A DNA stretch of 64,000 nucleotides from Bacteroidia bacterium (GTDB lineage Bacteria; Bacteroidota; Bacteroidia; UKL13-3): positions 100,237 through 164,236 of the forward strand of contig JAIOYZ010000005.1 in NCBI GenBank assembly GCA_021740845.1, read 5' to 3'. The notes below the pieces were generated by a model. It was given only the letters and a program-made list of their open reading frames with translations, was not told where the DNA came from and did no database searches. Position 1 is the first letter of the stretch. Each line of letters opens with the position of its first letter. A program made the position numbers and the translations under genes. Positions 51,743 to 62,587 of the stretch are shown piece after piece.

Positions 51743-53242
51743 CTAAAAGAACCCTAATTTCTCTTTGCTATAAGAGATTAACATGTTCTTAGTTTGGCGG
51801 TAATGACTCAACATCATCTTGTGAGTTTCTCTACCAAAACCAGATTTTTTGTACCCACCAAATGGAGCATGAGCTGGATATGCATGGTAGCAATTTACCC
51901 AAACTCTACCTGCCTGAATGGCTCTTGGCACTTGATACAACTCATGCGCATCTCTTGTCCAAACACCAGCACCCAAACCATAAAGGGTATCGTTGGCAAT
52001 ATGTAAGGCTTCTTCTGTTGTTTTAAAAGTGGTTACACAAACTACAGGACCAAAAATTTCCTCTTGGAAAATGCGCATTTTGTTATGGCCTTTAAAAATG
52101 GTTGGTTGAATATAATATCCATTGGCTAGATCGCCTTCCAATTTCTGTACCTCTCCACCACACAAAACTTCTGCACCTTCTGCTTTGCCCAATTCCAAAT
52201 ACGATTGAATCTTTTGATATTGATCATGGGAAGCTTGAGCGCCCATCATGGTTGATGAATCTAATGGATTACCCATTTTAATTGCTTTGGTTCTTTCAAT
52301 AACCCTACTCATAAATTTTTCGTAGATACTTTCGTGAACCAAAATACGCGAAGGACAAGTACAAACTTCACCTTGGTTAACAGCAAACATCACCGCACCT
52401 TCAATGGCTTTATCAAAAAACTCATCGTCGGCATCTGCAACCGATGGAAAGAAAATATTAGGAGACTTGCCACCTAATTCCATGGTAACAGGAATTAAAT
52501 TTTCGGAAGCATATTGCATAATTAATCTACCAGTAGTGGTTTCGCCAGTAAAGGAAACTTTAGAAATTCTAGGAGATTGTGCCAATGGCTTGCCTGCTTC
52601 TGGACCAAATCCTGTTACTATATTTAAGATACCTGCAGGAATTATATCTTTTAATAATTCCATCAAAACCATAATTGAAGTTGGCGTTTGCTCTGCTGGT
52701 TTTACAACCGTACAACATCCCGCGGCAAGAGCTGGAGCTATTTTCCAAGTTGCCATCAACAAAGGAAAATTCCAAGGAATAATTTGTCCAACTACACCAA
52801 TTGGTTCAGCCAAAACTATACTAACAGTGGTACTATCTAATTCTGAAATAGTGCTTTCCTCTCCTCTAATAACCCCAGCAAAATATCTAAAGTGATCAAT
52901 ACATAATGGCAAATCTACATTAATGGTTTCGCGAATTGCTTTACCGTTATCAATAGATTCTACGGTAGCCAATAAAGTTAAATTAGCTTCCATAACATCT
53001 GCAATTTTGTTGAGTATGCTAGAACGATAAGCTACAGAAGATTTACCCCAAGTAGCAAAAGCTTTGTGCGCTGCATCCAAGGCTAAATCAATATCTTCCT
53101 TAGTAGAACGTGCCGCTTTGGCAATAACTTTTCCATCAATTGGACTTACATTTTCGAAATACTCACCATTTACTGGTGCTACAAATTCTCCACCGATAAA
53201 GTTATCGTAATGAGATTTAAAAGTTGGTCTTTGTGCTGACAT
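51743..53242 (-). CDS. NAD-dependent aldehyde dehydrogenase (AldB/acetaldehyde type)
   Basis: The product is 499 aa, full length. The general base is E255 in MELGGKSPN, the nucleophile is C294 in NQGEVCTC, cofactor contacts are in IPWNFPL (155-161) and FTGETTTG (231-238), and the bridging end is [13 protein letters not shown]. Pairing with DUF779 and an AraC regulator matches acetaldehyde dehydrogenase loci that oxidise acetaldehyde to acetate. It is the first minus-strand gene of the unit, with 109 bp between its start and the end of the response-regulator gene. Confidence 0.95.
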   Translation of the reverse strand: MSAQRPTFKSHYDNFIGGEFVAPVNGEYFENVSPIDGKVIAKAARSTKEDIDLALDAAHKAFATWGKSSVAYRSSILNKIADVMEANLTLLATVESIDNGKAIRETINVDLPLCIDHFRYFAGVIRGEESTISELDSTTVSIVLAEPIGVVGQIIPWNFPLLMATWKIAPALAAGCCTVVKPAEQTPTSIMVLMELLKDIIPAGILNIVTGFGPEAGKPLAQSPRISKVSFTGETTTGRLIMQYASENLIPVTMELGGKSPNIFFPSVADADDEFFDKAIEGAVMFAVNQGEVCTCPSRILVHESIYEKFMSRVIERTKAIKMGNPLDSSTMMGAQASHDQYQKIQSYLELGKAEGAEVLCGGEVQKLEGDLANGYYIQPTIFKGHNKMRIFQEEIFGPVVCVTTFKTTEEALHIANDTLYGLGAGVWTRDAHELYQVPRAIQAGRVWVNCYHAYPAHAPFGGYKKSGFGRETHKMMLSHYRQTKNMLISYSKEKLGFF

Positions 53243-53351
53243 ATTTGTTTAAGTTTAGAATGTTTAAACAATGTTGCACAAATAAAAATTGAGAGGATAG
53301 CACTATTCAATCAAATGATAGCATAATTAATTCATGGAGGTTTGGAAGCAA

Positions 53352-53963
53352 TTATTCCAAATCAATTCCTTGTTCCTTTAAAACCAATAATAGGTTAGCT
53401 AAATTTTTTGTACCTGTTTTTGCTCTAATATTTTTGCGATGCGTCATTACAGTTTGCACACTCAAGCTAAGTTCATCTGCTATTTCTTGATTGGTTTTAC
53501 CATGACTCAATTCCTTAATAATATCCTTTTCTCTTGGTGTTAGAAAAATGAGTTCTTTGGTTTGTTTTGCCTCAATTTTATGAAATATTTTTTTGCCGGT
53601 TTGAACCAAATGAATGGCTTCTAAAAACTCTTCCCTACATGTATTCTTTAACAAATAACCATAAGCACCAAAGTTTTTGGCATCGTTAATATACCTTATA
53701 TCTTCATACATAGATAAGATTATTACTTTGGTAGGCGATTGCAAATGAAAAAGGTTTTGAGTGATTTTTAATCCATCTTTGCCTGGCATCCGTATATCTA
53801 ATAAAGCAATATCCGGTTCTTTTTGCAATATGTCTTGTTCAGCCTCCAAACCATTATTACTGCTACCCACAAAAATAATATCGTCTTGATCCAATAAAAG
53901 CCTCTGTAAACCTTCTACAATTAATTGATGATCGTCGGCAATATAGATGCGAATCTTTTTCAT
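53352..53963 (-). CDS. NarL/LuxR-type response regulator
   Basis: The product is 203 aa. The receiver domain has acidic pocket DD (10-11), phospho-acceptor D56 in LLDIRMPG, T/S switch in ILSMYE and K in GYLLKNT. The C-terminal LuxR HTH (about 140-200) has LTPREKDIIKELSHGKTNQEIADELS. It is the partner of the histidine kinase gene 3 bp upstream. DNA targets are unknown. A copy of the dispersed repeat (53598-53607) encodes LVQTG inside it. Confidence 0.93.
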   Translation of the reverse strand: MKKIRIYIADDHQLIVEGLQRLLLDQDDIIFVGSSNNGLEAEQDILQKEPDIALLDIRMPGKDGLKITQNLFHLQSPTKVIILSMYEDIRYINDAKNFGAYGYLLKNTCREEFLEAIHLVQTGKKIFHKIEAKQTKELIFLTPREKDIIKELSHGKTNQEIADELSLSVQTVMTHRKNIRAKTGTKNLANLLLVLKEQGIDLE

Positions 53964-53966
53964 AGC

Positions 53967-54743
53967 TTAATCTTTTAAAGGAATTATTATTTGAACCGAA
54001 GTGCCTTTTGAGGATTCAATACTTATGGTTCCTTTCAATAATTCTACCCGATTTCTGATATTTATCAAACCAATTCCTGGTGCATTTTCTTTTGCAACTT
54101 CATTCATTCCAATACCGTTATCTTCCACAGAAATTAAAATGGAGTTTTTCTCTAAAATCAACTGACAAAAAGCTTCTTTGGCTTTAGCATGGTGAAGAAT
54201 ATTGGTGGTAAGCTCAGAAAAAATCCGATAAATATGCAGGGTAGCTTCCCTATCAAGTTGTACCTTTTCTGATGCATTAGTGTAAAACTTATAATGAGTT
54301 TTCTCAAAACCATTCACTTTTTGTATCAATTGTTTAAGGGCATTCACTAAACCCAAACTGTGAATATACTCGGGTTGCAAATGATGAGAAATACCTCGCA
54401 ATTCATTAATCGCTTGATTTAATTGATTGATAATTTCTTTTGGTTCAACCCGAACTTGATTGCTATTTAGGTTAGCTTCTAGTTGCATTTTGATAGCAGA
54501 TAATTTAGCACCAATGCCATCGTGTAAGTCTTCCGAAATCCTTACTCTTTCTTTTTCTTCACCGTCCAATATGGCCTTTGCAACTTCCTTTTCTTTTTCA
54601 ATTTCTTTTTCCTGCATAGAAAGCAAAAGCTTTAATACACGGTTTCTATGGGTAATTATAAAAAACAGCAAAGACCCCAAAACAAAGGCAATAAAACCAG
54701 TTCCTATATATAACAATCCTAAATTGCTCGTTCCTTCTTGCAT
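53967..54743 (-). CDS. NarX/DesK-type sensor histidine kinase
   Basis: The product is 258 aa with one membrane helix (about 8-30) and a cytoplasmic coiled linker. The HisKA_3 phospho-acceptor is in SEDLHDGIGAKLS (H74). A HATPase domain follows with DNGIGM and GIGLINIRNRVELLKG boxes. There is almost no extracytoplasmic part, so sensing must be membrane-based or through a partner. The upstream membrane protein overlaps its start by 25 bp and is a candidate for that role. Confidence 0.92.
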   Translation of the reverse strand: MQEGTSNLGLLYIGTGFIAFVLGSLLFFIITHRNRVLKLLLSMQEKEIEKEKEVAKAILDGEEKERVRISEDLHDGIGAKLSAIKMQLEANLNSNQVRVEPKEIINQLNQAINELRGISHHLQPEYIHSLGLVNALKQLIQKVNGFEKTHYKFYTNASEKVQLDREATLHIYRIFSELTTNILHHAKAKEAFCQLILEKNSILISVEDNGIGMNEVAKENAPGIGLINIRNRVELLKGTISIESSKGTSVQIIIPLKD

Positions 54744-55360
54744 ATAATCCCAATGGTTAATAGAAGATAATATAGTGTATTGAAAGAAGAATGCAATATG
54801 GAACCAATTTTGATTTTATTCTCCAAATGAATTCTGTTATATAACAAAAAGTAAAATACACTAAAACCATAATAAACCAAAATAGCACAAGCCACCCAAA
54901 ACAAGGGCTGCAAACTAAGTGGTATAGCACTTGGAACTTTTAAACTTTCATTAAAATACAAAAACACCGCTGCAACCAATAGCATTGATTCTACAACAAT
55001 TGTAATACTAGGAAACGAACTTAAATGATTTACCCAAATGGTTTCATAAACACCAACCACAACAATCAGGGCAAGAGCAGTCCAAAACAATTTCTTAAAA
55101 TTCTGAAGCAATTTCTCCTCCAGAAAAACTAAACTCATCAAATAAAAATCTAAGGGAATTGCAAAATGAATAAGCGCCAAATTATGAATTCTAAAAACAC
55201 TCAAAATAAACATCAACAATTCAATTGAAAATGTAAATGCGGTATAGAATAAAATTCGCTTCGACAAATTTGGCAAATTCTTAAAAACAATAAACCCGGC
55301 CAAAACCGGGATTATTGATGCCACTTGAGAAGCATGCATAAAAATGGAATAGGTATTCAT
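54719..55360 (-). CDS. Multi-spanning membrane protein, possible sensor partner
   Basis: The product is 213 aa with about seven hydrophobic helices (for example SIIPVLAGFIVF, FWTALALIVVVGVY, LFWVACAILVYYGFSVFYFLLY) and short loops. I recognise no named family, although seven-helix membrane proteins paired with short kinases are common as membrane receptors in Bacteroidota. It overlaps the kinase gene by 25 bp, suggesting coupled translation, and may supply the sensing function the kinase lacks. Confidence 0.6.
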   Translation of the reverse strand: MNTYSIFMHASQVASIIPVLAGFIVFKNLPNLSKRILFYTAFTFSIELLMFILSVFRIHNLALIHFAIPLDFYLMSLVFLEEKLLQNFKKLFWTALALIVVVGVYETIWVNHLSSFPSITIVVESMLLVAAVFLYFNESLKVPSAIPLSLQPLFWVACAILVYYGFSVFYFLLYNRIHLENKIKIGSILHSSFNTLYYLLLTIGIICKKERAI

Positions 55361-55385
55361 CTATTAAAAGGACGCTTTATATCAT

Positions 55386-56099
55386 TTATTTAGTTGGTGT
55401 ATTCAATATGTTTACTTGCCCGCAAACCTCAGAACAGATATTGGCTTTACCCGAAAAAATAGAAGTCTTTACCGTATGATTTGCTTCCTTATCCACACCA
55501 CAAATATTCAAATCCATTGGCTTATTAGCTGCTACAACCCTATCTAAACGAACAAATTTAACATCTGGTAAATTCTCGTAACAATTCTTTAAAGAGGCTT
55601 TATCAAATAACCAAGATTGAGGAACTCCAGCAGGGCCTTTTCCTAAATTTATAAATACACCTTGGGAGGAGCCTTCACATAAATCAGGACAAGTTTGCGC
55701 GTACTGGTAAACCTTGCTAACGGTATTATCTCCTAGCACATCATCCATTACTCCATCGCCATCTAAATCTTTAACACCAACTGCAATCAAAGTTAATTTC
55801 TTATCACCATCTGGTGTAGTAACCAAACCAGAATAAAAGCGAACACCAGTGATAGTTGCATCACTAAAAATCTCATCTAAAATCCAAGTATCAAAATACC
55901 AATTTTGTGGCACTTGAAACATTCCTGCCTCTGTTTGGTATTCTTTTACCTTCATACAAGCAGAATCTAAACTCATTGGTGCAGCATCAATTATAGCAGC
56001 TGTGTCTGCAGAACTTTCCGATTTTTTTGATTCGGTACCTGAATTACAAGCGGCAATTAATGCCATGGAAAAAGCAAAGATTACTAATTTAAATTTCAT
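55386..56099 (-). CDS. Lipoprotein with internal duplication and a calcium-loop-like motif
   Basis: The product is 237 aa from the ATG at 56099. It has a lipoprotein signal ending ALIAAC (C18), then a serine/lysine linker. Two related segments follow, each with PQNWYFD/PQSWLFD and a nearby two-cysteine CPDLC or similar motif. Between them is DLDGDGVMDD (about 130-139), an EF-hand-like calcium loop. Function is not known and the protein is probably periplasmic or outer-membrane anchored. It precedes the two-component genes on the same strand by 25 bp. Confidence 0.65.
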   Translation of the reverse strand: MKFKLVIFAFSMALIAACNSGTESKKSESSADTAAIIDAAPMSLDSACMKVKEYQTEAGMFQVPQNWYFDTWILDEIFSDATITGVRFYSGLVTTPDGDKKLTLIAVGVKDLDGDGVMDDVLGDNTVSKVYQYAQTCPDLCEGSSQGVFINLGKGPAGVPQSWLFDKASLKNCYENLPDVKFVRLDRVVAANKPMDLNICGVDKEANHTVKTSIFSGKANICSEVCGQVNILNTPTK

Positions 56100-56175
56100 G
56101 TTTTTTTGGTTAAGGTTTTCAAAATTAAGAAGGCTAAAATACATAATGCTACCTATTTCTAGGTATTTTTTTTAT

Positions 56176-56228
56176 TTCGGTTTGAACCAAAAAGATAAAA
56201 TAAAATCCAAAATTTGGTTCAAACCATT
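56176..56228. repeat. Inverted pair of the dispersed repeat between divergent genes
   Basis: GGTTTGAACC at 56179-56188 and GGTTCAAACC at 56216-56225, with matching AAA/TTT flanks, form a 13-bp inverted repeat around a 24-bp A-rich spacer. It lies in the divergent gap between the lipoprotein gene and mutS, so it cannot be a gene terminator. Confidence 0.9.
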
Positions 56229-56292
56229 ACAAAAACTCCACAAAATATAAACAAGGCTTTAGGCACAAAAATGTTAGAGTATCTTGCGAGCA

Positions 56293-58896
56293 ATGGCAAA
56301 GAAAGTAGATGGTAGCGAAACTCCTTTGATGAAGCAATACTTGGAAATTAAAACCAAGTATCCTGGTGCAATTTTGCTATTTAGGGTAGGAGATTTTTAT
56401 GAGACATTTGGTGAAGATGCTATAAAAGCTTCGCAAATACTAGGAATTGTGCTTACTAAGCGCGCCAATGGCTCCGCCTCACACATAGAACTAGCGGGCT
56501 TTCCGCACCATTCTTTAGACAATTACTTACCCAAATTGGTAAGAGCTGGCCAACGTGTTGCCATTTGCGATCAACTAGAAGACCCAAAGCTAACCAAGAA
56601 AATTGTTAAGCGTGGAGTTACAGAATTAATTACTCCAGGCGTTAGTTATAACGATAAAATTTTAGACCATAGAAGTAATAACTATTTGGCTGCTGTTCAT
56701 TTGCAAGAAAATGTTGGTGGCATCGCCTTTTTAGATATTTCTACGGGCGAGTTTATGCTTACCGAAGGCCCTATTGCATATCTAGATAAATTGCTTCAAG
56801 GCTTTAAACCTTCCGAAACACTAGTTTCTAAAAAGCACCTAACTGCTTTCAAACAAAATTTTGGCGATAAATTCTATACCTACACTTTAGACGAATGGAT
56901 TTTCCAGCATGATTTTGCTTACGACAAATTACTTTCTCATTTTGGAACCCAAACTTTAAAGGGCTTTGGAATTCAAGATTTACCTTTGGGAATTGTGGCT
57001 GCTGGGGTTTGCTTGCATTACCTTGCAGAAACTCACCATGAGCAGGTAAGTCATATCCAAAGCATCTCCCGCATCAATGAAGAAAAATACGTTTGGCTCG
57101 ATCGATTTACTATTCGCAACCTTGAGTTGATTCAATCTACTGGCGATGGCGGCGTACCTCTCATTCAAATTTTGGATCAAACCGTAACGCCTATGGGCGC
57201 CCGATTATTGAAGCGTTGGTTGGTAATGCCTTTAAAAGACAAAGTATTAATTAACGAACGTTTAAATGTGGTTGAGCAAGCCAAAACTCAACACAAACTC
57301 CGCCAAAAAACATTAGACTCTCTTTCTCAAATTGGAGATTTAGAGCGTCTTATTTCTAAATTGGCCATGCGCCGAATTGGCCCAAGAGAATTGCAACAAC
57401 TGAACCGCTCTCTTAAAATGATGCAGCCGGTTCAGGATTTATTAAAGCAATTTAATTTCCCTCTCATCGATCAATTGGCAGATCAAATTCACCCTTGCCT
57501 TTGGGTAATTGAAAAATTAGACAAAGAATTAATGCCAGATCCACCTGTTACGGCAAATAAGGGAAATGTAATTAAAGAAGGTGTAGATGCATCCCTCGAT
57601 GAATTAAGAAAAATTGCCTTTGGAGGAAAAGACTATCTGCTTCAATTGCAGAAAAAAGAACAAGAACGCACTGGCATTCCTTCCTTAAAAATATCTTATA
57701 ACAATGTGTTTGGCTACTATTTAGAAGTAACTAATGTGCACAAAGACAAGGTTCCGCCAGAATGGATGCGCAAGCAAACTTTAACCAATGCAGAGCGCTA
57801 TATAACAGAAGAACTAAAAAAATACGAAGACCAAATTTTAGGTGCCGAAGAAAAAATTGGCGTTATAGAAGAACGTCTTTATAATGAATTAGTAACTTCA
57901 TTGGCAGAAGAAGTAGCCACCATTCAACTCAATGCTCAAGTAATTGCCAAACTAGATTGCTTGCTTTCTTTTGGTCAATTGGCCGAACGCAACCGCTATT
58001 GCAAACCAGAGTTGATAGATGGGTTTGACCTTTTACTTAAGGATGCACGCCATCCTGTTATCGAAAAACAATTGCCTCCCGGCGAGCCCTATATTTCCAA
58101 CGATGTTTTCCTAGATAAAACCACCCAACAAATTATTATCCTAACGGGTCCTAATATGAGTGGTAAATCTGCCGTCTTAAGGCAAACTGCATTATGTGTT
58201 TTAATGGCGCAAATGGGTTGTTTTGTGCCAGCAAAAATGGCCCAAATATCTATAGTTGATAAGATATTTACCCGTGTGGGTGCCAACGATAATCTTTCAT
58301 CTGGCGAGAGTACCTTTATGGTAGAAATGACAGAAACAGCTAGTATTCTTAATAACCTTTCGCCAAATAGCTTAATACTTTTAGATGAGGTTGGAAGAGG
58401 TACTTCTACATACGATGGCATTTCATTAGCTTGGGCTATTACAGAATTTTTGAACCAACATCCATATAAACCAAAAACACTTTTTGCTACCCATTACCAC
58501 GAACTAAACGAATTGGAACAAGCAGGCAATGGTATTAAAAATTACCATGTTCATGTAAAAGAGCAAGACAATAAAGTAATCTTTTTACGCAAGTTAAAAC
58601 CAGGTGGTAGTGAACACAGTTTTGGTATTCATGTTGCAAGAATGGCGGGCATCCCTAAAACCGTATTAACGCGCTCAGACGACTTATTAAAAGAACTTGA
58701 AAAAGGAAGGGAACAAATGAGTGCTCGCGAATTGGGAAAAGCAAAAGTAAACCCAATTCAATTGAGCATGTTTCAATTAGATGACCCCGTTTTATTAGGC
58801 ATAAAAGAGCAATTGCAACATCTCGATTTAAACACCCTCTCTCCTATTGAGGCTTTGCTAAAACTAAACGAACTAAAGAAATTATTTGAGGCTTAA
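56293..58896 (+). CDS. mutS: DNA mismatch repair ATPase MutS
   Basis: The product is 867 aa from the ATG at 56293 (a TTG 9 bp upstream is an alternative). The mismatch-binding loop GDFYETFGEDA is at the N-terminus. Connector, lever and clamp regions follow, and the ATPase has Walker A GPNMSGKSAVLRQ and Walker B ILLDEVGRGTSTYDG, then THYHEL. Full length for MutS1. It recognises base mismatches and recruits MutL (not in this window). Its stop is 1 bp from the stop of the convergent T9SS protein gene. Confidence 0.97.
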   Translation: MAKKVDGSETPLMKQYLEIKTKYPGAILLFRVGDFYETFGEDAIKASQILGIVLTKRANGSASHIELAGFPHHSLDNYLPKLVRAGQRVAICDQLEDPKLTKKIVKRGVTELITPGVSYNDKILDHRSNNYLAAVHLQENVGGIAFLDISTGEFMLTEGPIAYLDKLLQGFKPSETLVSKKHLTAFKQNFGDKFYTYTLDEWIFQHDFAYDKLLSHFGTQTLKGFGIQDLPLGIVAAGVCLHYLAETHHEQVSHIQSISRINEEKYVWLDRFTIRNLELIQSTGDGGVPLIQILDQTVTPMGARLLKRWLVMPLKDKVLINERLNVVEQAKTQHKLRQKTLDSLSQIGDLERLISKLAMRRIGPRELQQLNRSLKMMQPVQDLLKQFNFPLIDQLADQIHPCLWVIEKLDKELMPDPPVTANKGNVIKEGVDASLDELRKIAFGGKDYLLQLQKKEQERTGIPSLKISYNNVFGYYLEVTNVHKDKVPPEWMRKQTLTNAERYITEELKKYEDQILGAEEKIGVIEERLYNELVTSLAEEVATIQLNAQVIAKLDCLLSFGQLAERNRYCKPELIDGFDLLLKDARHPVIEKQLPPGEPYISNDVFLDKTTQQIIILTGPNMSGKSAVLRQTALCVLMAQMGCFVPAKMAQISIVDKIFTRVGANDNLSSGESTFMVEMTETASILNNLSPNSLILLDEVGRGTSTYDGISLAWAITEFLNQHPYKPKTLFATHYHELNELEQAGNGIKNYHVHVKEQDNKVIFLRKLKPGGSEHSFGIHVARMAGIPKTVLTRSDDLLKELEKGREQMSARELGKAKVNPIQLSMFQLDDPVLLGIKEQLQHLDLNTLSPIEALLKLNELKKLFEA

Positions 58897-58897
58897 T

Positions 58898-61800
58898 TTA
58901 TTTCACCCAAAGCAGTTTCTCTGTAGTTTTATATCCGTCTTTTAATTCAATTTCCACTAGGTAAATACCTTTAGCTAAATCCGCTAATTGCAGAACTTGA
59001 GTAGAAGAAATGTTCTCAAACTGTTTTACCACAACTCCTGTGTTTGATATTATGCGCAAGGATTTTAGCTCATCAGACGCACTTAATTGAACACCCTCTC
59101 CTCCACTTAAATAAAGCAATTTAGCCCACGAATTTTCTTGTAAATCTTGGTTGATAGAAATTACTTTAGTGTACTCATAATTGCCATTAAAATCAACTTG
59201 CTTTAAGCGGTAATACAATAGTTTTCCATTAGCTTGTTCATCTTTAAATTCATAATCATTTGTTATGGTTGAATTACCCTTTCCGGCAACAAAACCTAAT
59301 GATTCAAATAAAAATCCGTCTTTGCTTTTTTCAACCTCAAACCCTTTGTTATTTTGTTCGCTAGCAGTACGCCAATTTAATTTTACGGCTGTTTCATTTA
59401 ACCTCTTTCCATAAAACTGCACCAAATCAACTGGCATTGCAGGGTTGGTAGGACCAACAATCTCAAAATCGTCGATTGCCAATCCAGCGTTGGTAACAGC
59501 ATCATCTGATCTAAAAACAAATCGGAAACAAATTTTTTGAATGCCGGCAATGGAGGTGAAATTATACGATTGCGTTACCCAGGTTTTATTGGCATTAAAA
59601 AATGCTTGGCCAGATGGGAATGCTGTTCCTCCTGATGCATTTGAAAAATCATACCAATTAGTTTGTGTGCTGGTACCCATTGGATTCCAATTATTTCCTA
59701 AATCAGTACTGTATTCAACAATATATCCATCGTATCCTAATTCAAATTTGTTTTTCGCTTTGAACCTAAAAGTATAGGTTCCCGTTGCGCTAACATTGAA
59801 ATTGGGAGTATATAAAATTGCATGGTTATTATCGCTGTAATTGCCTGTTATACCTGTAACCCAAGCATTGGAACCACTTGCAGTTCCGTTCTTTCCAGTA
59901 ACACTAGAACTTCCTCTTGCAAAAGCAATTCCACTTGGAGTTTCCACCCCAAAATCATTTGGATTGGTTTCAAAATTACCTCCCATTGCCAATGTATATG
60001 GAACTGCTCTAAATGGCATAATTTGAATAAAAGAATTGTAAACCTTGGAATACATTCCTCCATTTATGCTTAAGGTTACATTATAAAAACCGGGTAATGT
60101 ATATTGCTTAATAGGATTTTGCGAAGTACTAAAAGTTCCGTCGCCAAAATTCCATGAATACGAAGTTGCTCCATTACTGGTACTCGTAAATTGAACATTA
60201 CTGCCAATGTATGCCACCTTTTTATCTGCTACAAAATCAGCAAATGGTGGGGCAAAAACATTGCTTGTAAATACGCCTCTTCCATGGGTTGCGGCTAAAA
60301 CTTGTTTATCAAACCCACGCATCTTCAACATATCCGTTCTTAAATTAGCAAAACCTGTATTACTTGGTTGCCAATTTGTAGTAGTTCCCCTGATACTATC
60401 TGTTGTCCAAACACCCAATTCAGTTGCAAGCATCAATTGCCAATTTTTATTAGGGCTTAGCAAAGCCCATCTAATAGGCATATCAGGTAAATTACCTTCA
60501 ATACTTGCCCAAGATGTTCCACCGTTTTTTGTTTCCCAAACACTTACCACTCCATAATTAGAATAGGTAACTACAATATGATTATCATTTCCATCTTCCA
60601 CTTCAATACATGAAACACTTCCTGTTGGCATTCCAAATCCATTATTGATATAGGTATCAATTCCTGCGTTAATATGAGCATTGTCAATTCTAATAATTCT
60701 CCCATTATTCAAACCAAAAAACACTCGGTTGCTTGTATTTGGAGAAACCTTAACATGCGTAATTTTTCCATTATTAAATAAAGGAACTGTATCAAATTGC
60801 AATGTATTTCCAGTTTGTGGGTTTGTCCAACGAACAAAGGTTCCATTATTCCCACACAAATACATTTTATTATTTAGGTCATCATAATCACTGGGCGAAA
60901 TAAAACTACCAGTTGTAACACTGGTATTTAAAACATTAGAAAAACTAGCTCCTGTATTTGTAGATCTATAATAACTGGTATAAACATAAGAAGTAAACCA
61001 ATATTGTGGCTGGTCTTGGTCGATATGACAAAAGGCTCCATCTCCACCCGTTACCTCAATCGAACTTCCTATTCCAGGAGAGTTTAAGGCATGTGACCCA
61101 TTGTCTTGCGCTCCCGCAACAAATTGGTTAGAACCTGCATTTGGATGAATGTCGCAGGCATAAAATTGAGTAGTATTATAATTAGATTCTTTGCTTACAA
61201 TGGTAGGAGAACTTGCTGTAAAATTGGAACATCGATAAACTCCTCCGTCATTAGAATAATAGGTTACATTGGAATTTCCTGGTTCAAAACAAACATAATG
61301 TTGATCGGCATGTACTTCTTGAAAACCAAAGCCTCCATACCAATGAGAAAGTTGGGTCCAAGAACTTCCGCCATTGGTAGTTTTAAATAAATCTACTCCC
61401 CCAACCACAACTACATTTGGGTTATTTGGATCAACCGCTAAACTTAAATCATACCAAGCCTGACCTCTACTAAAATCTTTTCTCGCGCTACTTGTACTAA
61501 CTCCACCGTCAGCATCAATTGGATGAGAAATAACAGTATCAAAAGAAATACCCGCATTGTTAGTTTTTAAGATGCCTTGAATTTTACTTGAACTTTCAAC
61601 TAAAGCATACAAAGTATTGGTATCTGTGCCCGAAACGGCAATCTCCATTTCGTCTTTATTAAAATAAGATGGTAATGTTAAAGGACTCGTCCAAGTTGCG
61701 CCAAAGTTATATGATTTATGAATGGTACCTCCATTGCTTGAGCCTGTACTCATGGTAACATAAATGGTTTTATTGGCCATCACTTCTAAATCATAGGCAA

Positions 61801-62584
61801 TGTTTCCAGCACTGCTGATTCCAGTTCCTAAAACTTTTGTAAAGGCTGTTCCTCCATTTACCGACCTATACAATCCAGTTTTCGTTAATACCATTAATGT
61901 ATCCCCATTTCCAATGGAAACCACCTTTTGACAATAGTAATAATTACTGTTACTAGTAGCTGCCAATTGGCTCCATGAAGCACCTCCATTTACGCTTTTC
62001 CATACACCCAAACCACGCACCGCATCTAAATTGCTATTGCCTTCACCCGTGCAGAAATACATTACTTGAGGGTTATTTGGCGCTTGATCAATATGTGTGA
62101 TTGCTAAATTATCAAAGAAATCATTGCTGCTTGTCCATTGGGTATTTGTGGCAGTAATATCTGTAGTTCTCCATAAACCTCCAGCAACAGAACCTGCCCA
62201 TAAAGTTTTACGTGTTGGATCGTTTAAATCTACCAAAACACAGCGGGTTCTTCCTCCACAATTATTTGGTCCTCGGGCCGTCCAAGTAACTCCTGGTATT
62301 GCTGCCTTGTGCATTCCATTTTGCGAAAACAATTGTTGTTGGTATTTCCAAGCATCATACAAACGCTCTTTGGGAACAATACCTAGGGATGGATCTTTGG
62401 TAAGCTCAAACTCTTGCTCCCAAGCCAAATCCATCCTATCTTTCTTAGGAATCTTGGTTTTAGAATTAAATAAAATTCCATGTTTATTAACACTAGTTAT
62501 TTCTAGGTTCAAAAAGGAATTTAAAGAAAATGCAAAGAGTACAAATAATGCTAGGGCAGAATAAATGGAATTGTTTTTTTTCAT
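58898..62584 (-). CDS. Large secreted protein: sortilin/VPS10-like repeats, PKD and T9SS sorting domain
   Basis: The product is 1228 aa from the ATG at 62584, with a signal-anchor-like N-terminus (ALALFVLFAFSLNSF). Beta-propeller repeats (about 100-790) carry the recurrent NGGxSW or NxGASF signatures of VPS10/BNR exoproteins. Next come a PKD domain (about 800-880, YSWNFGDGTFSTSQNP), a beta-sandwich (about 900-1060) and the C-terminal T9SS domain with LSGGEGVQLS ending TEKLLWVK. Such proteins act outside the cell in adhesion or degradation, but no catalytic site is clear. A dispersed-repeat copy lies 4 bp upstream of the start. Confidence 0.85.
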   Translation of the reverse strand: MKKNNSIYSALALFVLFAFSLNSFLNLEITSVNKHGILFNSKTKIPKKDRMDLAWEQEFELTKDPSLGIVPKERLYDAWKYQQQLFSQNGMHKAAIPGVTWTARGPNNCGGRTRCVLVDLNDPTRKTLWAGSVAGGLWRTTDITATNTQWTSSNDFFDNLAITHIDQAPNNPQVMYFCTGEGNSNLDAVRGLGVWKSVNGGASWSQLAATSNSNYYYCQKVVSIGNGDTLMVLTKTGLYRSVNGGTAFTKVLGTGISSAGNIAYDLEVMANKTIYVTMSTGSSNGGTIHKSYNFGATWTSPLTLPSYFNKDEMEIAVSGTDTNTLYALVESSSKIQGILKTNNAGISFDTVISHPIDADGGVSTSSARKDFSRGQAWYDLSLAVDPNNPNVVVVGGVDLFKTTNGGSSWTQLSHWYGGFGFQEVHADQHYVCFEPGNSNVTYYSNDGGVYRCSNFTASSPTIVSKESNYNTTQFYACDIHPNAGSNQFVAGAQDNGSHALNSPGIGSSIEVTGGDGAFCHIDQDQPQYWFTSYVYTSYYRSTNTGASFSNVLNTSVTTGSFISPSDYDDLNNKMYLCGNNGTFVRWTNPQTGNTLQFDTVPLFNNGKITHVKVSPNTSNRVFFGLNNGRIIRIDNAHINAGIDTYINNGFGMPTGSVSCIEVEDGNDNHIVVTYSNYGVVSVWETKNGGTSWASIEGNLPDMPIRWALLSPNKNWQLMLATELGVWTTDSIRGTTTNWQPSNTGFANLRTDMLKMRGFDKQVLAATHGRGVFTSNVFAPPFADFVADKKVAYIGSNVQFTSTSNGATSYSWNFGDGTFSTSQNPIKQYTLPGFYNVTLSINGGMYSKVYNSFIQIMPFRAVPYTLAMGGNFETNPNDFGVETPSGIAFARGSSSVTGKNGTASGSNAWVTGITGNYSDNNHAILYTPNFNVSATGTYTFRFKAKNKFELGYDGYIVEYSTDLGNNWNPMGTSTQTNWYDFSNASGGTAFPSGQAFFNANKTWVTQSYNFTSIAGIQKICFRFVFRSDDAVTNAGLAIDDFEIVGPTNPAMPVDLVQFYGKRLNETAVKLNWRTASEQNNKGFEVEKSKDGFLFESLGFVAGKGNSTITNDYEFKDEQANGKLLYYRLKQVDFNGNYEYTKVISINQDLQENSWAKLLYLSGGEGVQLSASDELKSLRIISNTGVVVKQFENISSTQVLQLADLAKGIYLVEIELKDGYKTTEKLLWVK

Positions 62585-62587
62585 TAC